64,000 bases of DNA from positions 22,079 through 86,078 of the forward strand of contig JAFDVI010000059.1 in NCBI GenBank assembly GCA_018269055.1. Direction: 5' to 3'. Under the pieces are notes generated by a model. That model did not search any database. It had not been told where the DNA came from and worked only from the letters and a program-made list of their open reading frames with translations. Position 1 is the stretch's first letter, and every line of letters starts with the position of its first letter. Source of the stretch: Acidobacteriota bacterium. Lineage in GTDB: Bacteria > Acidobacteriota > Blastocatellia > RBC074. A program made the translations under genes and the position numbers. Below, piece by piece: positions 35,233 through 44,642 of the stretch.

Positions 35233-35310
35233 GGGCAAGCTGCCAAGCTTGCCCGGCGTCCACTGAAAAGACGCCGTTGATGGAAGCAGAGCAAACTCAG
35301 CAGTTTGCCC
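35233..35310. repeat. REP-like palindromes upstream of the metalloprotease gene
   Basis: GGGCAAGCT (35233-35241) and AGCTTGCCC (35246-35254) form a perfect 9-bp inverted repeat. GGCGTC/GACGCC (35255-35275) follows at once. A second palindrome of the first type, GCAAACT/AGTTTGC, lies at 35291-35308. Two versions of one palindrome this close to each other look like a dispersed repeat element. The rest of 35311-35660 shows no convincing gene. Confidence 0.6.
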
Positions 35311-35660
35311 TACCCTGGCGCGAAGATTTTCAATGGTTCAGAGCGTCACCACAGACAACTTGTCAGCCCACTCTAGACATGTGACTCAAGGAAAGCTGAA
35401 GCTGGCATCTGCCATCGCCAATTTGCATCTGCACTGGCAAAAAACATAGCTTCGACAAAGAACATTATTTACCCAATAACCGATTTTTCGGAAACTTGCC
35501 CGATACGAACCTTAATTGATTTCTGGGCTTGCGTACCGTATCGGTAACTCGGCCGTCCAGGAAAGTTTGAACTATTACTGCCGTGGCCGTTACTTGAGCA
35601 CCGAGCCACTGGCTCAATCGTCTATCAGATACCCATTCCCAACAACAACCATTGCTAGCG

Positions 35661-35954
35661 TCAGTAGGTAATTTTGAGATCAGGTCTGTAGAGATCATCC
35701 ACGACATCAAAATACCAAATTTCCAGGTCGCGCCCACACCAAGGACAAAAGCGAATCCCTACATCCACAACCGTTGAAAAGGCTATCGCCCTTTCTGACG
35801 AACTGATGAACTGCTCGTTTCCCTTGTCAACTGTGCGAAATTGAAGAGTAAATTCAGGTCTACCTTCATAATTCCGACCTATCAGCACTCCCATGCCTCT
35901 TTGCCCCGCATCACTGTAATTTCCTTTAAATCCGATGCAACACCAATTTATCAT
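35661..35954 (-). CDS. Small protein behind the RHS gene, candidate immunity protein
   Basis: This 97-residue protein (MINWCCIGFKGNYSDAGQRGMGVLIGRNYEGRPEF...) has a CxxC in RFCPWCGRDLEIWY and no membrane segment. It starts 12 bp after the RHS stop codon on the same strand. Small genes in this position often encode immunity proteins against the toxic C-terminus of the RHS protein. No family match is recognised, so the role is positional inference. Confidence 0.55.
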   Translation of the reverse strand: MINWCCIGFKGNYSDAGQRGMGVLIGRNYEGRPEFTLQFRTVDKGNEQFISSSERAIAFSTVVDVGIRFCPWCGRDLEIWYFDVVDDLYRPDLKITY

Positions 35955-35966
35955 CGCTTTCGAGCC

Positions 35967-38900
35967 TCACTTGAAAAACCTCACAATAAAACTTGTTATC
36001 TCAGGTGAAAAGCGTATTTCAGTCCCGGTGACTCTTCCCATGGTTGTTGTTAGTTGCCTCGCAAGCCCAACTCTCTTCAACTCTTCAAGCAAAGCCTTGG
36101 GAATTTGCGCTCTGAATAACTGACCTGTTCCTCTCATTGCACCTGCTTGATTAGCCAGCGCCTCTGCTCCATTACCAATAGCCGTAGAAAGAGCACGTCC
36201 AGCAATAGGTGCTTGTGTTAAATTTGTAACCACTTCGACTGTTGGGCCACTTGATGATGCTAGTGTTTCAAGGGTTGCAACTGTAGTGGTTCCATAAAGA
36301 CCTACTATAATTCCTCCTGAAGACCCACCCAGTCCAAGCGTTGTCACTGTAGTCCCAAACCCGAAACCGCCTATCCCTAAAACTGCACCGCCCCCAGCTA
36401 ATCCAGCCCCAGCCGCATAGGGAATTGCAGCTACTGCTATTCCCTGCTTCATAGCTTGTGAGCGTACGCCGACCGCAACCACAATATCAGCCGCAGTTGT
36501 AGGGCCAGACCTGGTAATAAATCTGGCATCGAGATCATTCAGATTATAAACCCTCTCAACCTTGTTAGTTGTAAGTATGAGCTTATCCCCTGTAATACGT
36601 ACCCTTGAATCCCCTTCACAACCAACTTTGCTTCCGCCTTGTGTGTAGTAGCAAGTCTCCCGCCCCTTCGGGTCAGTATGAGCACAAGGGTTATTCCTGA
36701 CATATCCATACAGGTTCCAGCTTTGAGGGTCATCTGGATTTTGATCAATGAACGGCAGGTCAGTGCTTGTAAACCGCCCTTGCAGATTTGAATAGTATCT
36801 TGCCAGGAAATAATCCAATCCATTTTCAGGGTCACGTTCTTTGCTAGTAAACTTTTGCCGCACGGTGTCCGCCTGATAGCCCATCGCCGTGCTGCGAATG
36901 CTGCCATTGCCCATTCCCACCATCAACTCTTCCCCAAACGGCAGGTAATCGTGCCGAGTCACTCCGCTGAGGCTGCCGGTCTTGTCCACCACCATCCGCG
37001 GAGTTCCAAGATGATCTGCGATCAGCCATTGCACTCGCTTGTTGGCATCCGTATTAGTCGGATCGGCTACCACCAGCAACTGACCGTCGCGGTAACCGTA
37101 TTCCTTTTTCAGAGAAGCCGTCGAGCCGTTCCATTGATACTCCGCCAGCAATTCGCCGTCAATGCCATACACCTGCCAGAACTCTCCCGTACTCAGCAAT
37201 CTTCGCACTCGCTGCCCATCTCCGTCGTAGACGTAATAGCTGTTCGTGGTGCCAATTTTGGCGCTTGTCATACGGTTTTCCGCGTCATAAGTCCGATCTT
37301 GTGTTTTCAAAGAAACACCCGGATCAGCCCGTAAATTTCCTGCGCTGTCATACACCGCTCCTGCCAGCCGATTGGTCAGCTTATCTATGTCGTAAAGCTG
37401 ATCGGAAGTCGTGTTCGCTCCATTGATTCCGGCTCCCCAAGTGTGATTCTGGGTAGTATCCAACTTACGATTGCCGAATTTGTCGTAGCTATACGACTGC
37501 TGATAAATCTGGACCGACGCAGCGCCGCTGCTCGCCTGCTGCCATCCCTGTACCTGAGTGATGCGGTTGATCGGATCGTAAAAATAGTCATCCCGCATCG
37601 GGACCGCGTAATTGGTTACCGATCCATCCCCAGCCAAGGCCGTGGGTACCCAATGCTCTTGCCGCAACACATTGCCACTGTTATCTGATCCTTCCAAAGC
37701 TGGATTGCCATTGTTCCTCGCGTTCGAATTATAAAAAAACCGCAGTTTGCCCAAGTTCCAAGATGCCTGTACTAATGTATTTGTCCCAATGCGAGTTTCG
37801 GTCATCTGCAGACGGCTGTTGTAATCCGTTTGGTGATAGATAAATCCTAGTTGTTCCTGGGTCGCTTGTCCGGCTGCGTTGTATTGACGCCCATAAAAAT
37901 AGGTGTTGTATTCACCAGCCAAACTGCCATCGAAAATGCTACTTCGCCCTCCGGCATAGTATTGAAAATTGACGTAAGCCCCAGACGGATTGGTTTGAAA
38001 CGTCAGGTGGCTGGCCAGATCGTAGCTACGAGTAACGGTGAAATCTTGCCAGTTATTTGCCGACTTCAGGAAGCGCTGCGTCTGTGATGTCACCCGACCA
38101 AGATTGTCGTAGCCGTTGATGACAGTTTGTGAATCGGCCTGGGTTGAATTTTGTAGGTTGACAACATAAGTTTCGACTCGATGCAAACGGCCTTTGCCGT
38201 TGCTAATAGTCGCCCCATCGTAAAAACGCCTGATATCCGGATTAATTGTCGTACTTGAATAATCAACCATTGTGTTGCGGTTGAGTCCATCGTAACTGTA
38301 AGTAGTCTGAATTCCACGTGCATCAGTGCGTTTGGTTAAGTTGCCGTTTTCGTCATATTCATATTTCATCGTCCACATCGTCCCGGATTCGCCCAGAGGA
38401 TTGAACACGATGGTCGCATTCTGTTCAGGGTTATTGGCGTAAATCAGTCTCGATAACGAATCGTAATAGAACCTCCTGAACTGAACTGTCGGATCGGGAC
38501 TGCCTCCGGTTGGGAAACCTCCTTGCCGGACTCGAATGAGATTGCCTAGAACGTCATAAGTGTAATTGGTCTGATAATTTAGGTGTGAATCACCCGCTGT
38601 CACGCTTGGGTCTTCGTTGACTTGGATCAACCTTCCAAGTCCGTCAGTGATGCTGCTGCGTGTTTTGCCGGTCTGATCGGCAACAGTGACGGAGTTGGCG
38701 TAATAAGTTGAAATGACCGACCCTGTCCAATTTGAATTTGTGCCGGAATTTGGCGGCTGCATTGAAGTTGCAAAAGTTGCGACTTCAGTGACGCGTCCCG
38801 CATTGTCTCGCGTTGTGCGCGTCCATCCGTCCGTAGCCGCTGCCGTATCTCGCTTCGGATTGGAAGTCATCGTGATTCGACCCATCTCGAAGTAAAGATT

Positions 38901-41486
38901 TTGCGTTGAAATTGTGTATGCCCCCGTACCGTCAGCATTGCTTTCGGTCAGAACCGTCCGTCCTAATTCATCCAAACTCACACGACTTTTTAGTTTTTTA
39001 TCGTCCGTCTGGTTAAGATCGGACTCCGTCACCACCTGCCTCGCCTCGTCATAGTAGGTCGTGTTCACGTGATGATGCTGGTTGGTATAAGTCACGCCAT
39101 TCGCGTATGAAGTGACCGCTGGGCCGCTGACCACACCGGGTCTGGCGTATGGATCAACAGCACCCAACCGGAGGTTTGTGTAATCAATTGTCGTCGTCTG
39201 ATTGTTCTGATCAGTCTGGCTGGTAAGCAATCCGGACGCGAAATCATAAACAAGCGTCGTCGTCTGTGTTCCTGTGCTATTGAGCGGATCAACTATAATC
39301 CGAGTCGGCGATACGAAAGGTGCCGTGTCGTAATAAAAGGAAGTGACATTCCCTTTGGGATCAGTTGTTGAAGTTTTGTTACCGAAACTATTGTAAGTGG
39401 ACGTAGTGTTACGCCACGTGCTTGCCTGATCGTCCCAAACGCTGACTTGGGTCAGATTTCCAAACGTTGGAGCCGCTCCGTAACCCTGATTGTCATAGCT
39501 GAACCGTGTCTGGCTTGGACCAGTATTCGTGTCTTTGATCGCATTCAAAATCAACGGCGCGCCTGTCGCCAATATCCGTTTGGCGTAGACATTTGCCGAA
39601 GTTGATGCTGTCGCCTGATTATGGAACGTATTCGTGGTCGTGCGCAGCAAGGTCGCGCTTGCGGGCACTCCTGTCGGCACCTGTTGCGCGTCGCGCGAAA
39701 CCAGTGTTGGATCAAACCAGTCGTAGCTCTTTTCTTCCAAAAGATTGCCGTTAAAATCGTACTGAAACGTTTTAGCAGACATCTTGACCGGCTGGCCGCC
39801 TTCCATCAGTGACGTGTATTCGGCGTCAACAACCGGATTGAAAGTCACAAAAGTGCCTGCACCCGGAGCAGTGTTCCAACTGCCGGAAAAAGCCATCAGT
39901 GTCCAATGTCGCTCTATCCGTACCTTGCCCGAGTTATCGGTGCGGTAAGTTAAGCCCTCTTTACCGCCAAAGCCGGCGGCGATTTGAGTAAACGCCCGAT
40001 CGTAAGGGTACATTGTCTCTGTAACAACCGAACCATCTGGACTCGTCAACGAACCACCATTAGGAGTAACCGTATACATCCAAGTCCCGAAAAGTGTGCC
40101 GTCCAAGTCGCGTTTAATCGTCTTTGTAATCATACTTTCACGTGGGGCATCATCCGGGTTTGTTCCCAGCGCGTGCCAGTCGTCATGATTGTAAGCATAA
40201 TCAATTCGCGCACCTTGTGGCGTCACAATGCGGCTTAGGGAGCCCCAGCCCATGGAGGCAGTGGTCACAGTTTGATAGCCCGTAGAGCAGTTCGGTCTCC
40301 ACTGTTGGCTGATCGTCTTAGGCGTATCTGAGTTGTAAGAAAAGGTAAATTGTTTGCGCGCCAAACCTGCTTCGGTCTGAGGGAGGACAATAGAGTTTAC
40401 AACGGTTAAATACTGATCTAGCAGATTTGAAGCGTCGCCACAGACGGCATCTCCAATTTCATATGTCTTGCCATATACACGAGTCGTGCCAAAATTAATG
40501 TCTACCGTTACCCACACGCCGGTTACAGTTTGATACAACATCTGCCCTATTCCCTGCCCACCATTTCCAGCCGGGTTGTAGATATATTTGATTTCGCGGG
40601 CGCTCAGTTCATCCTGATAATGAGTAGTTATCACACCGTTGCCATCGGTTTCGCTCCAAATTTTAACCTTGTTGCCATTGTTGTCAGTAATGCGTTGAAT
40701 ACCGCTTGTGAGTTGTTCAACCTTTGTTCCGTCAGGCAGATAAAGTATCCAACTATTTGCGTCACCGGTGAATAGAGAAGGATCTGGATCAATCTTGACC
40801 CATAAGTGACTCCCGTCAAAGGAGTAATACCGCATGGCAGCATTAACTGTGTTTGGATTATCCTTGTAGTAGCCTCGCAGATTAGGATGATGGCCCAGAT
40901 CATCATTGTAGGGCGAATAATCAGTTGGTCTCAGTTCATGTGTCGCACCATCCGGCAAGGTGATCACCACTTTCTTCCAACTATTATTGATCAATAAATC
41001 GTATTCCGGATCCTGAGCTTGACTACTTGGACGAATCCAGGAATTGTCAAAATCACTATCCTGAAAACTGATCTCATAACGCGCACCAAGCCGCCATCCG
41101 CTTACACCTGATAGCTGTAGGTTGCTGATCGTGTATTTGGAGGCTGGATTTAGAGGATCAGGTTGAATCTCACTCCTGATTGTGTCCCAAGCTTTACTGT
41201 TATATACGGCACGCAATACCCATGACAGTTTGCCGCCTGACATGGGTGGCAGAGAGGCAAGCGGAACGGATAAGTTTAAGTTACCATTGGTTAGACTGAC
41301 ACTTTCAATATCAGACACTGCGTAAGAATTCGCAGGAGCTATTCCGCGCTCTGGCCGAGCGGCAGCGGATTGCGCGCTACCAAACAAATTGAGACACATT
41401 AGCAATGCTGAGATTAGGCCGAGCCTAATTGAAGCCAATATAAAATCGGCTACTACAAATTGTGGCATACGATCAATCTGGTTCAT
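35967..41486 (-). CDS. RHS-repeat protein with variable C-terminal domain (candidate polymorphic toxin)
   Basis: This 1839-residue protein starts at ATG 41486 behind AAGGAG and has a hydrophobic export segment (ILASIRLGLISALLMCLNLFGSAQSA). Many YD/RHS repeats follow (YDNLGRVTSQTQRF, YDLASHLTFQTNPSG, YDAENRMTSAKIG). The RHS-associated core includes DYLPFGEE, DPENGLDYFLARYYSNLQGRFTSTD and LYGYVRNNP...DPKGRE. After the core, about 240 residues diverge: a Gly-rich hydrophobic stretch and a final charged segment (FRAQIPKALLEELKRVG...FSPEITSFIVRFFK). That tail is the expected toxin position, but its activity is not recognised. Confidence 0.9.
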   Translation of the reverse strand: MNQIDRMPQFVVADFILASIRLGLISALLMCLNLFGSAQSAAARPERGIAPANSYAVSDIESVSLTNGNLNLSVPLASLPPMSGGKLSWVLRAVYNSKAWDTIRSEIQPDPLNPASKYTISNLQLSGVSGWRLGARYEISFQDSDFDNSWIRPSSQAQDPEYDLLINNSWKKVVITLPDGATHELRPTDYSPYNDDLGHHPNLRGYYKDNPNTVNAAMRYYSFDGSHLWVKIDPDPSLFTGDANSWILYLPDGTKVEQLTSGIQRITDNNGNKVKIWSETDGNGVITTHYQDELSAREIKYIYNPAGNGGQGIGQMLYQTVTGVWVTVDINFGTTRVYGKTYEIGDAVCGDASNLLDQYLTVVNSIVLPQTEAGLARKQFTFSYNSDTPKTISQQWRPNCSTGYQTVTTASMGWGSLSRIVTPQGARIDYAYNHDDWHALGTNPDDAPRESMITKTIKRDLDGTLFGTWMYTVTPNGGSLTSPDGSVVTETMYPYDRAFTQIAAGFGGKEGLTYRTDNSGKVRIERHWTLMAFSGSWNTAPGAGTFVTFNPVVDAEYTSLMEGGQPVKMSAKTFQYDFNGNLLEEKSYDWFDPTLVSRDAQQVPTGVPASATLLRTTTNTFHNQATASTSANVYAKRILATGAPLILNAIKDTNTGPSQTRFSYDNQGYGAAPTFGNLTQVSVWDDQASTWRNTTSTYNSFGNKTSTTDPKGNVTSFYYDTAPFVSPTRIIVDPLNSTGTQTTTLVYDFASGLLTSQTDQNNQTTTIDYTNLRLGAVDPYARPGVVSGPAVTSYANGVTYTNQHHHVNTTYYDEARQVVTESDLNQTDDKKLKSRVSLDELGRTVLTESNADGTGAYTISTQNLYFEMGRITMTSNPKRDTAAATDGWTRTTRDNAGRVTEVATFATSMQPPNSGTNSNWTGSVISTYYANSVTVADQTGKTRSSITDGLGRLIQVNEDPSVTAGDSHLNYQTNYTYDVLGNLIRVRQGGFPTGGSPDPTVQFRRFYYDSLSRLIYANNPEQNATIVFNPLGESGTMWTMKYEYDENGNLTKRTDARGIQTTYSYDGLNRNTMVDYSSTTINPDIRRFYDGATISNGKGRLHRVETYVVNLQNSTQADSQTVINGYDNLGRVTSQTQRFLKSANNWQDFTVTRSYDLASHLTFQTNPSGAYVNFQYYAGGRSSIFDGSLAGEYNTYFYGRQYNAAGQATQEQLGFIYHQTDYNSRLQMTETRIGTNTLVQASWNLGKLRFFYNSNARNNGNPALEGSDNSGNVLRQEHWVPTALAGDGSVTNYAVPMRDDYFYDPINRITQVQGWQQASSGAASVQIYQQSYSYDKFGNRKLDTTQNHTWGAGINGANTTSDQLYDIDKLTNRLAGAVYDSAGNLRADPGVSLKTQDRTYDAENRMTSAKIGTTNSYYVYDGDGQRVRRLLSTGEFWQVYGIDGELLAEYQWNGSTASLKKEYGYRDGQLLVVADPTNTDANKRVQWLIADHLGTPRMVVDKTGSLSGVTRHDYLPFGEELMVGMGNGSIRSTAMGYQADTVRQKFTSKERDPENGLDYFLARYYSNLQGRFTSTDLPFIDQNPDDPQSWNLYGYVRNNPCAHTDPKGRETCYYTQGGSKVGCEGDSRVRITGDKLILTTNKVERVYNLNDLDARFITRSGPTTAADIVVAVGVRSQAMKQGIAVAAIPYAAGAGLAGGGAVLGIGGFGFGTTVTTLGLGGSSGGIIVGLYGTTTVATLETLASSSGPTVEVVTNLTQAPIAGRALSTAIGNGAEALANQAGAMRGTGQLFRAQIPKALLEELKRVGLARQLTTTMGRVTGTEIRFSPEITSFIVRFFK

Positions 41487-41499
41487 GGGGGCTCTCCTT

Positions 41500-42378
41500 C
41501 TACTGCTTTTGATTGTGGCTGATGTTGGCAATGGACAAATCCATCAACGGCTGACTGTTCGACTTCCAGATAATTCGTGTGGGGACAATCTCACCAGATT
41601 GGTTGACCCAATTAGAAAGTTCAGCGGTGACAGTTGCCCCTTGTTCTTGCGAAACAATTCGGTCAATTAGCCCGGTTGAAGTATTGATGTAAAAAAGTCG
41701 CCACATGCTCTGAGGCTTGTTTTGTCCGTTGGCCGTAGGCTCTGAGATTCGCACCAAGTCCCAAACCATGCCATCGTAGTGATTTGAGTCCCCTGCTTCA
41801 GCAGGACGAACAGCGCGAGCTACTGTGAAATAAGCTGAGCCACGAAGCTGGGCGAGAATAAATTGGTCTGGACTGTCAAGCGCTAGTCGCTCAATGATGG
41901 TGCGCAAATTGCCATTAGCCGGATTATTATTTGACTTAGCGCCACCCAAACCGCTCCAAGTGATTGCTTCCTGCTGCCCGCTAAGTGCTATTGTTAGACG
42001 TTCGTCGTCGTCATCCTGTATTCGCACTATTTGAACAGCGTAACGTTCATCTCCCGTTAATAGGGTTCCGTTCAGCATGGAGATTTCGCGCCCCGGAAAA
42101 AGAAACCTTTGCCCTAGTCGGCGGCGTTGTTTGTCCGCTTCCGGTTGAAGCGCAAGCTTGCCGTTCAGGTAACTGCGCCCAGGTAAGGCAGAGCGAAAAG
42201 GGGCCGCAACTGGAAAGCTACTATTCCCGGCCTGCTTTGCTGCCCTCGTAGTTTTCATCTGCCACGCTCGCACCGATAAAGCTGCCAATGTAACAACGAG
42301 CAATGCTGATAATGAGATGAAAAGGAATCTGAACAACTGGCGATTAGGTAATGGAGATGAAGCAAATTGAAAAAACAT
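41500..42378 (-). CDS. Exported protein preceding the RHS gene
   Basis: This 292-residue protein has an N-terminal membrane/signal segment (FRFLFISLSALLVVTLAALSVRAW) and a periplasmic part. The C-terminus (GLIDRIVSQEQGATVTAELSNW...VPTRIIWKSNSQPLMDLSIANI) resembles LolA/outer-membrane lipoprotein-sorting folds, a weak resemblance. It stops 13 bp before the RHS start, so the two genes form one transcript with the small gene at 35661. ATG 42378 is preferred to an upstream alternative at 42426. A role in RHS export is possible but unproven. Confidence 0.7.
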   Translation of the reverse strand: MFFQFASSPLPNRQLFRFLFISLSALLVVTLAALSVRAWQMKTTRAAKQAGNSSFPVAAPFRSALPGRSYLNGKLALQPEADKQRRRLGQRFLFPGREISMLNGTLLTGDERYAVQIVRIQDDDDERLTIALSGQQEAITWSGLGGAKSNNNPANGNLRTIIERLALDSPDQFILAQLRGSAYFTVARAVRPAEAGDSNHYDGMVWDLVRISEPTANGQNKPQSMWRLFYINTSTGLIDRIVSQEQGATVTAELSNWVNQSGEIVPTRIIWKSNSQPLMDLSIANISHNQKQ

Positions 42379-43082
42379 AAACCACTCCGAATTGGTACAC
42401 CTTGCGGCAGCCTTGATTACCAGCAATGTGCTGGTTCTTTAGATGGAGAAGAGAGCTTAGGGTACCAGTGGAATGTAGTACTAGCTTGCCCCAGCTTTCA
42501 TAGGTTTTTCAGCTTTTGCCATTTGTGAATACAGTTTTTTTAATAACGACCCGATGTTACTTACCGAGCATTACTCATACAAGATGGCCATTTTGACTAT
42601 TTATTGGCCAGAATAACTATCATCAGGTTCTCGCCTACAAACTCTGACGAACTTCTTCATTCAGCGAATTGAGTAAAGCATGCCTATCAAAGTATTTCGA
42701 CTGGTTACAATATTGCGATGGGGTAACCCCATAAAACAGCTTGAAGTCACGGTTGAAATGGCTGTGGTCGCGGATGCCAGTTTTGGCCATGACTTCTTTG
42801 ATAGTCAGAAATTCGGTGGTGAGCAATTGGTGGGCAGTCTCCAGTCGAAGGAGTTTGACGAAATGCGCCAAGGGCAATCCGGTTTCTTTACGGAATAGGC
42901 CGCGGAGGCGGGAGGCGGACAAATTGACTTGTAGAGCAATGGATTCCAACGAAAACGTACGATGCAAATTGGATCGTAACAACTCTATCGTTTTTCGGAT
43001 TCGGCTATCTTTTACTTTGCTTTCGAAATGAAGGATAGAGCAGTCAAAGAAATCCGTTGGCGGTTTCAGGACGTCTTGCTTA

Positions 43083-44100
43083 GAAACTATCTTGAAACTC
43101 TAAATAGCAACCAACGGTTGCGGTTAGGAAAAATGATGATCTGAGAGTGAATGATCTGCGCCAATGGTTTTATCCTTTGATTGAAGACTTAACAAATATT
43201 CAATCCGAGGAGAAGCCCAATGGCGCGGGAACAATCATACCCGACAATCTGGGAAATATCAGATGATCTCTGGGAAACCATCAAGATTTTGCTCGATGAA
43301 TATGATCCACCAGCCTCTACCGGCCGTCCCCGTGATGACCGGCGACCGATTCTTAATGCGATCATCTATCGTTTTCGCAGCGGGTGTCAGTGGAATCATC
43401 TGCCCCGGGAATTCGGAGATGATTCAAAAATTCATCGCGTCTTCCAGCATTGGGTCAAACTCGGAATCTTTGAAGCGATCTGGGCCGAACTGCTCACTGA
43501 GTGCGACGAACTCGAACAAGTCCAATGGGACTGGCAAGCCGCAGACGGATGGTTGGGTAAAGCGCGCATGGGCGGCGATAAAATCGGCCCCAATCCAACT
43601 GATCGCGCCAAAAACGGAACGAAAAAGAGCCTGCTCACGGATGGCGCCGGCGGCCCGTTATCGATCGTGATCGCTCCCGCCAATGTCAACGATCACAAGT
43701 TGCTGGAAGAGACCCTGGATTCGATTGTCGTTGAACGGCCCAAAGCGACGCGTGCGAAACCACAGCATCTCTGCCTCGATAAAGGTTACGATAACGAACC
43801 GAGTCACAAGATCGTCAAGGAGCATCAATACAAAGACCACATACGCCGGATCGGAGAAGAGAAACTCGATCAGCAGGGCGAAAAGAAGCACCCGGCGCGA
43901 CGATACGTGGTTGAACGAACTCTGGCATGGTTATCCAAGTGCAGAGGGTTGCTGATCCGTTATGAGAAGAAGAGCGAGAACTACCTCGCCCAACTTCAAT
44001 TCGCATGCGCCTTGCTTTGGTATCGCCGTTTACTTCGTGCAGAGCCAGTATCTTCATAGCAACAAGAGGTTGCGGATACTTTGAGTTTTAAGATAGTTTC
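43083..44100 (+). mobile_element. Complete IS5-family insertion sequence
   Basis: The ends are inverted repeats starting GAAACTATCTT, about 18 bp with one mismatch. A 3-bp target duplication TTA flanks it (43080-43082 and 44101-44103), which fits the TNA targets used by some IS5 groups. The element is 1018 bp long with one intact transposase gene. Subterminal hairpins (CAACC...GGTTG near 43109-43122) are also present. It looks recent. Confidence 0.88.
43220..44059 (+). CDS. IS5-family transposase
   Basis: This 279-residue DDE transposase occupies one frame, full length. The N-terminal part (WEISDDLWETIKILLDEYDPP...GRPRDDRRPILNAIIYRFRSGCQWNHLP) is the IS5 insertion domain. Catalytic residues are expected in AADGWLGK, CLDKGYDN and RRYVVERTLAWLSKCRG. 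The ATG at 43220 has GAGGAGAAG upstream. With intact ends and target duplication, the element is probably still mobile. Confidence 0.93.
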   Translation: MAREQSYPTIWEISDDLWETIKILLDEYDPPASTGRPRDDRRPILNAIIYRFRSGCQWNHLPREFGDDSKIHRVFQHWVKLGIFEAIWAELLTECDELEQVQWDWQAADGWLGKARMGGDKIGPNPTDRAKNGTKKSLLTDGAGGPLSIVIAPANVNDHKLLEETLDSIVVERPKATRAKPQHLCLDKGYDNEPSHKIVKEHQYKDHIRRIGEEKLDQQGEKKHPARRYVVERTLAWLSKCRGLLIRYEKKSENYLAQLQFACALLWYRRLLRAEPVSS

Positions 44101-44171
44101 TTATTGTCAGGATTGATTTCAATTTTTGGTAAAAGAGGTGAGTAAGTTCGAAGTGGTTTTTGAAATCCCAT

Positions 44172-44642
44172 ATTGTGTACCTCCTAGTAAAAGATTTGGG
44201 ACAGCGGAAGCTGCTCAAAATGAATGTGTGAGCGCAGCAGTTTGGTTACAAAAATGCTGCAAGCATTCTCCCGAGCCAATCAGATATGGTGAAGTAAAAA
44301 AACAAGAGAGTGTTGCTTGCTCGATCACACCGGACGGGATTAGGTAACAACAGGTTCATGAGGGTTGGGAGTCATGACCGGGGTGGCTAAATGTTGCTGA
44401 ACCGCTTTCAAGCTGTCTGATGTTGGCTACTTCTTATCAAGCAGGTGGATAGTATGACGATAATGGATTTGTCGCAAGATGGGTTTGAATCTAATGTCCC
44501 AAATGCAGCGCTTTCCCCCTAACCCAAGCGATGCTGAAATCCTGAAGTTTGACTACCGCCGGGATTTCATGTTTCATGCGGCATCATTTACGAAGACAAA
44601 CGGGATTTTTGGTAGGCTTTTGAGCGAAAACTCCGCCAAAAA
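44172..44642. other. Intergenic region right of the IS
   Basis: These 471 bp lie between the old AraC start and the reductase gene at 44643. No gene with a ribosome site and family match is seen. They should contain the AraC promoter and the promoter of the lipid cluster. Confidence 0.5.

Larger units (their letters stand above)
42635..44171 (-). pseudogene. AraC-family regulator gene split by an IS5-family element
   Basis: A 3' part (42635 to about 43082) encodes an AraC HTH domain (TFSLESIALQVNLSASRLRGLFRKETGLP...IRDHSHFNRDFKLFYGVTPSQY). A 5' part begins at ATG 44171 behind GGAGGT and reads MGFQKPLRTYSPLLPKIEIN before the IS. Joining the flanks with one copy of the TTA duplication keeps the frame (...NPDNKQDVLKPPTDFFD...), so the intact gene encoded a regulator of about 170 residues. 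The insertion lies after codon 23. The reading frame from the old start now ends a few codons inside the IS. The 3' part could still be made from an internal TTG at 42982. Confidence 0.8.

Noticed and set aside
35465..35737. Open frame of 90 codons overlapping the candidate immunity gene
   Set aside because: It overlaps the better-placed gene at 35661-35954 by 77 bp in another frame, lacks a convincing ribosome site and shows no family feature.
44126..44347. Open frame of 73 codons right of the IS
   Set aside because: It begins with TTG, runs opposite to the restored AraC gene and covers its start and ribosome site; it is most likely a shadow.
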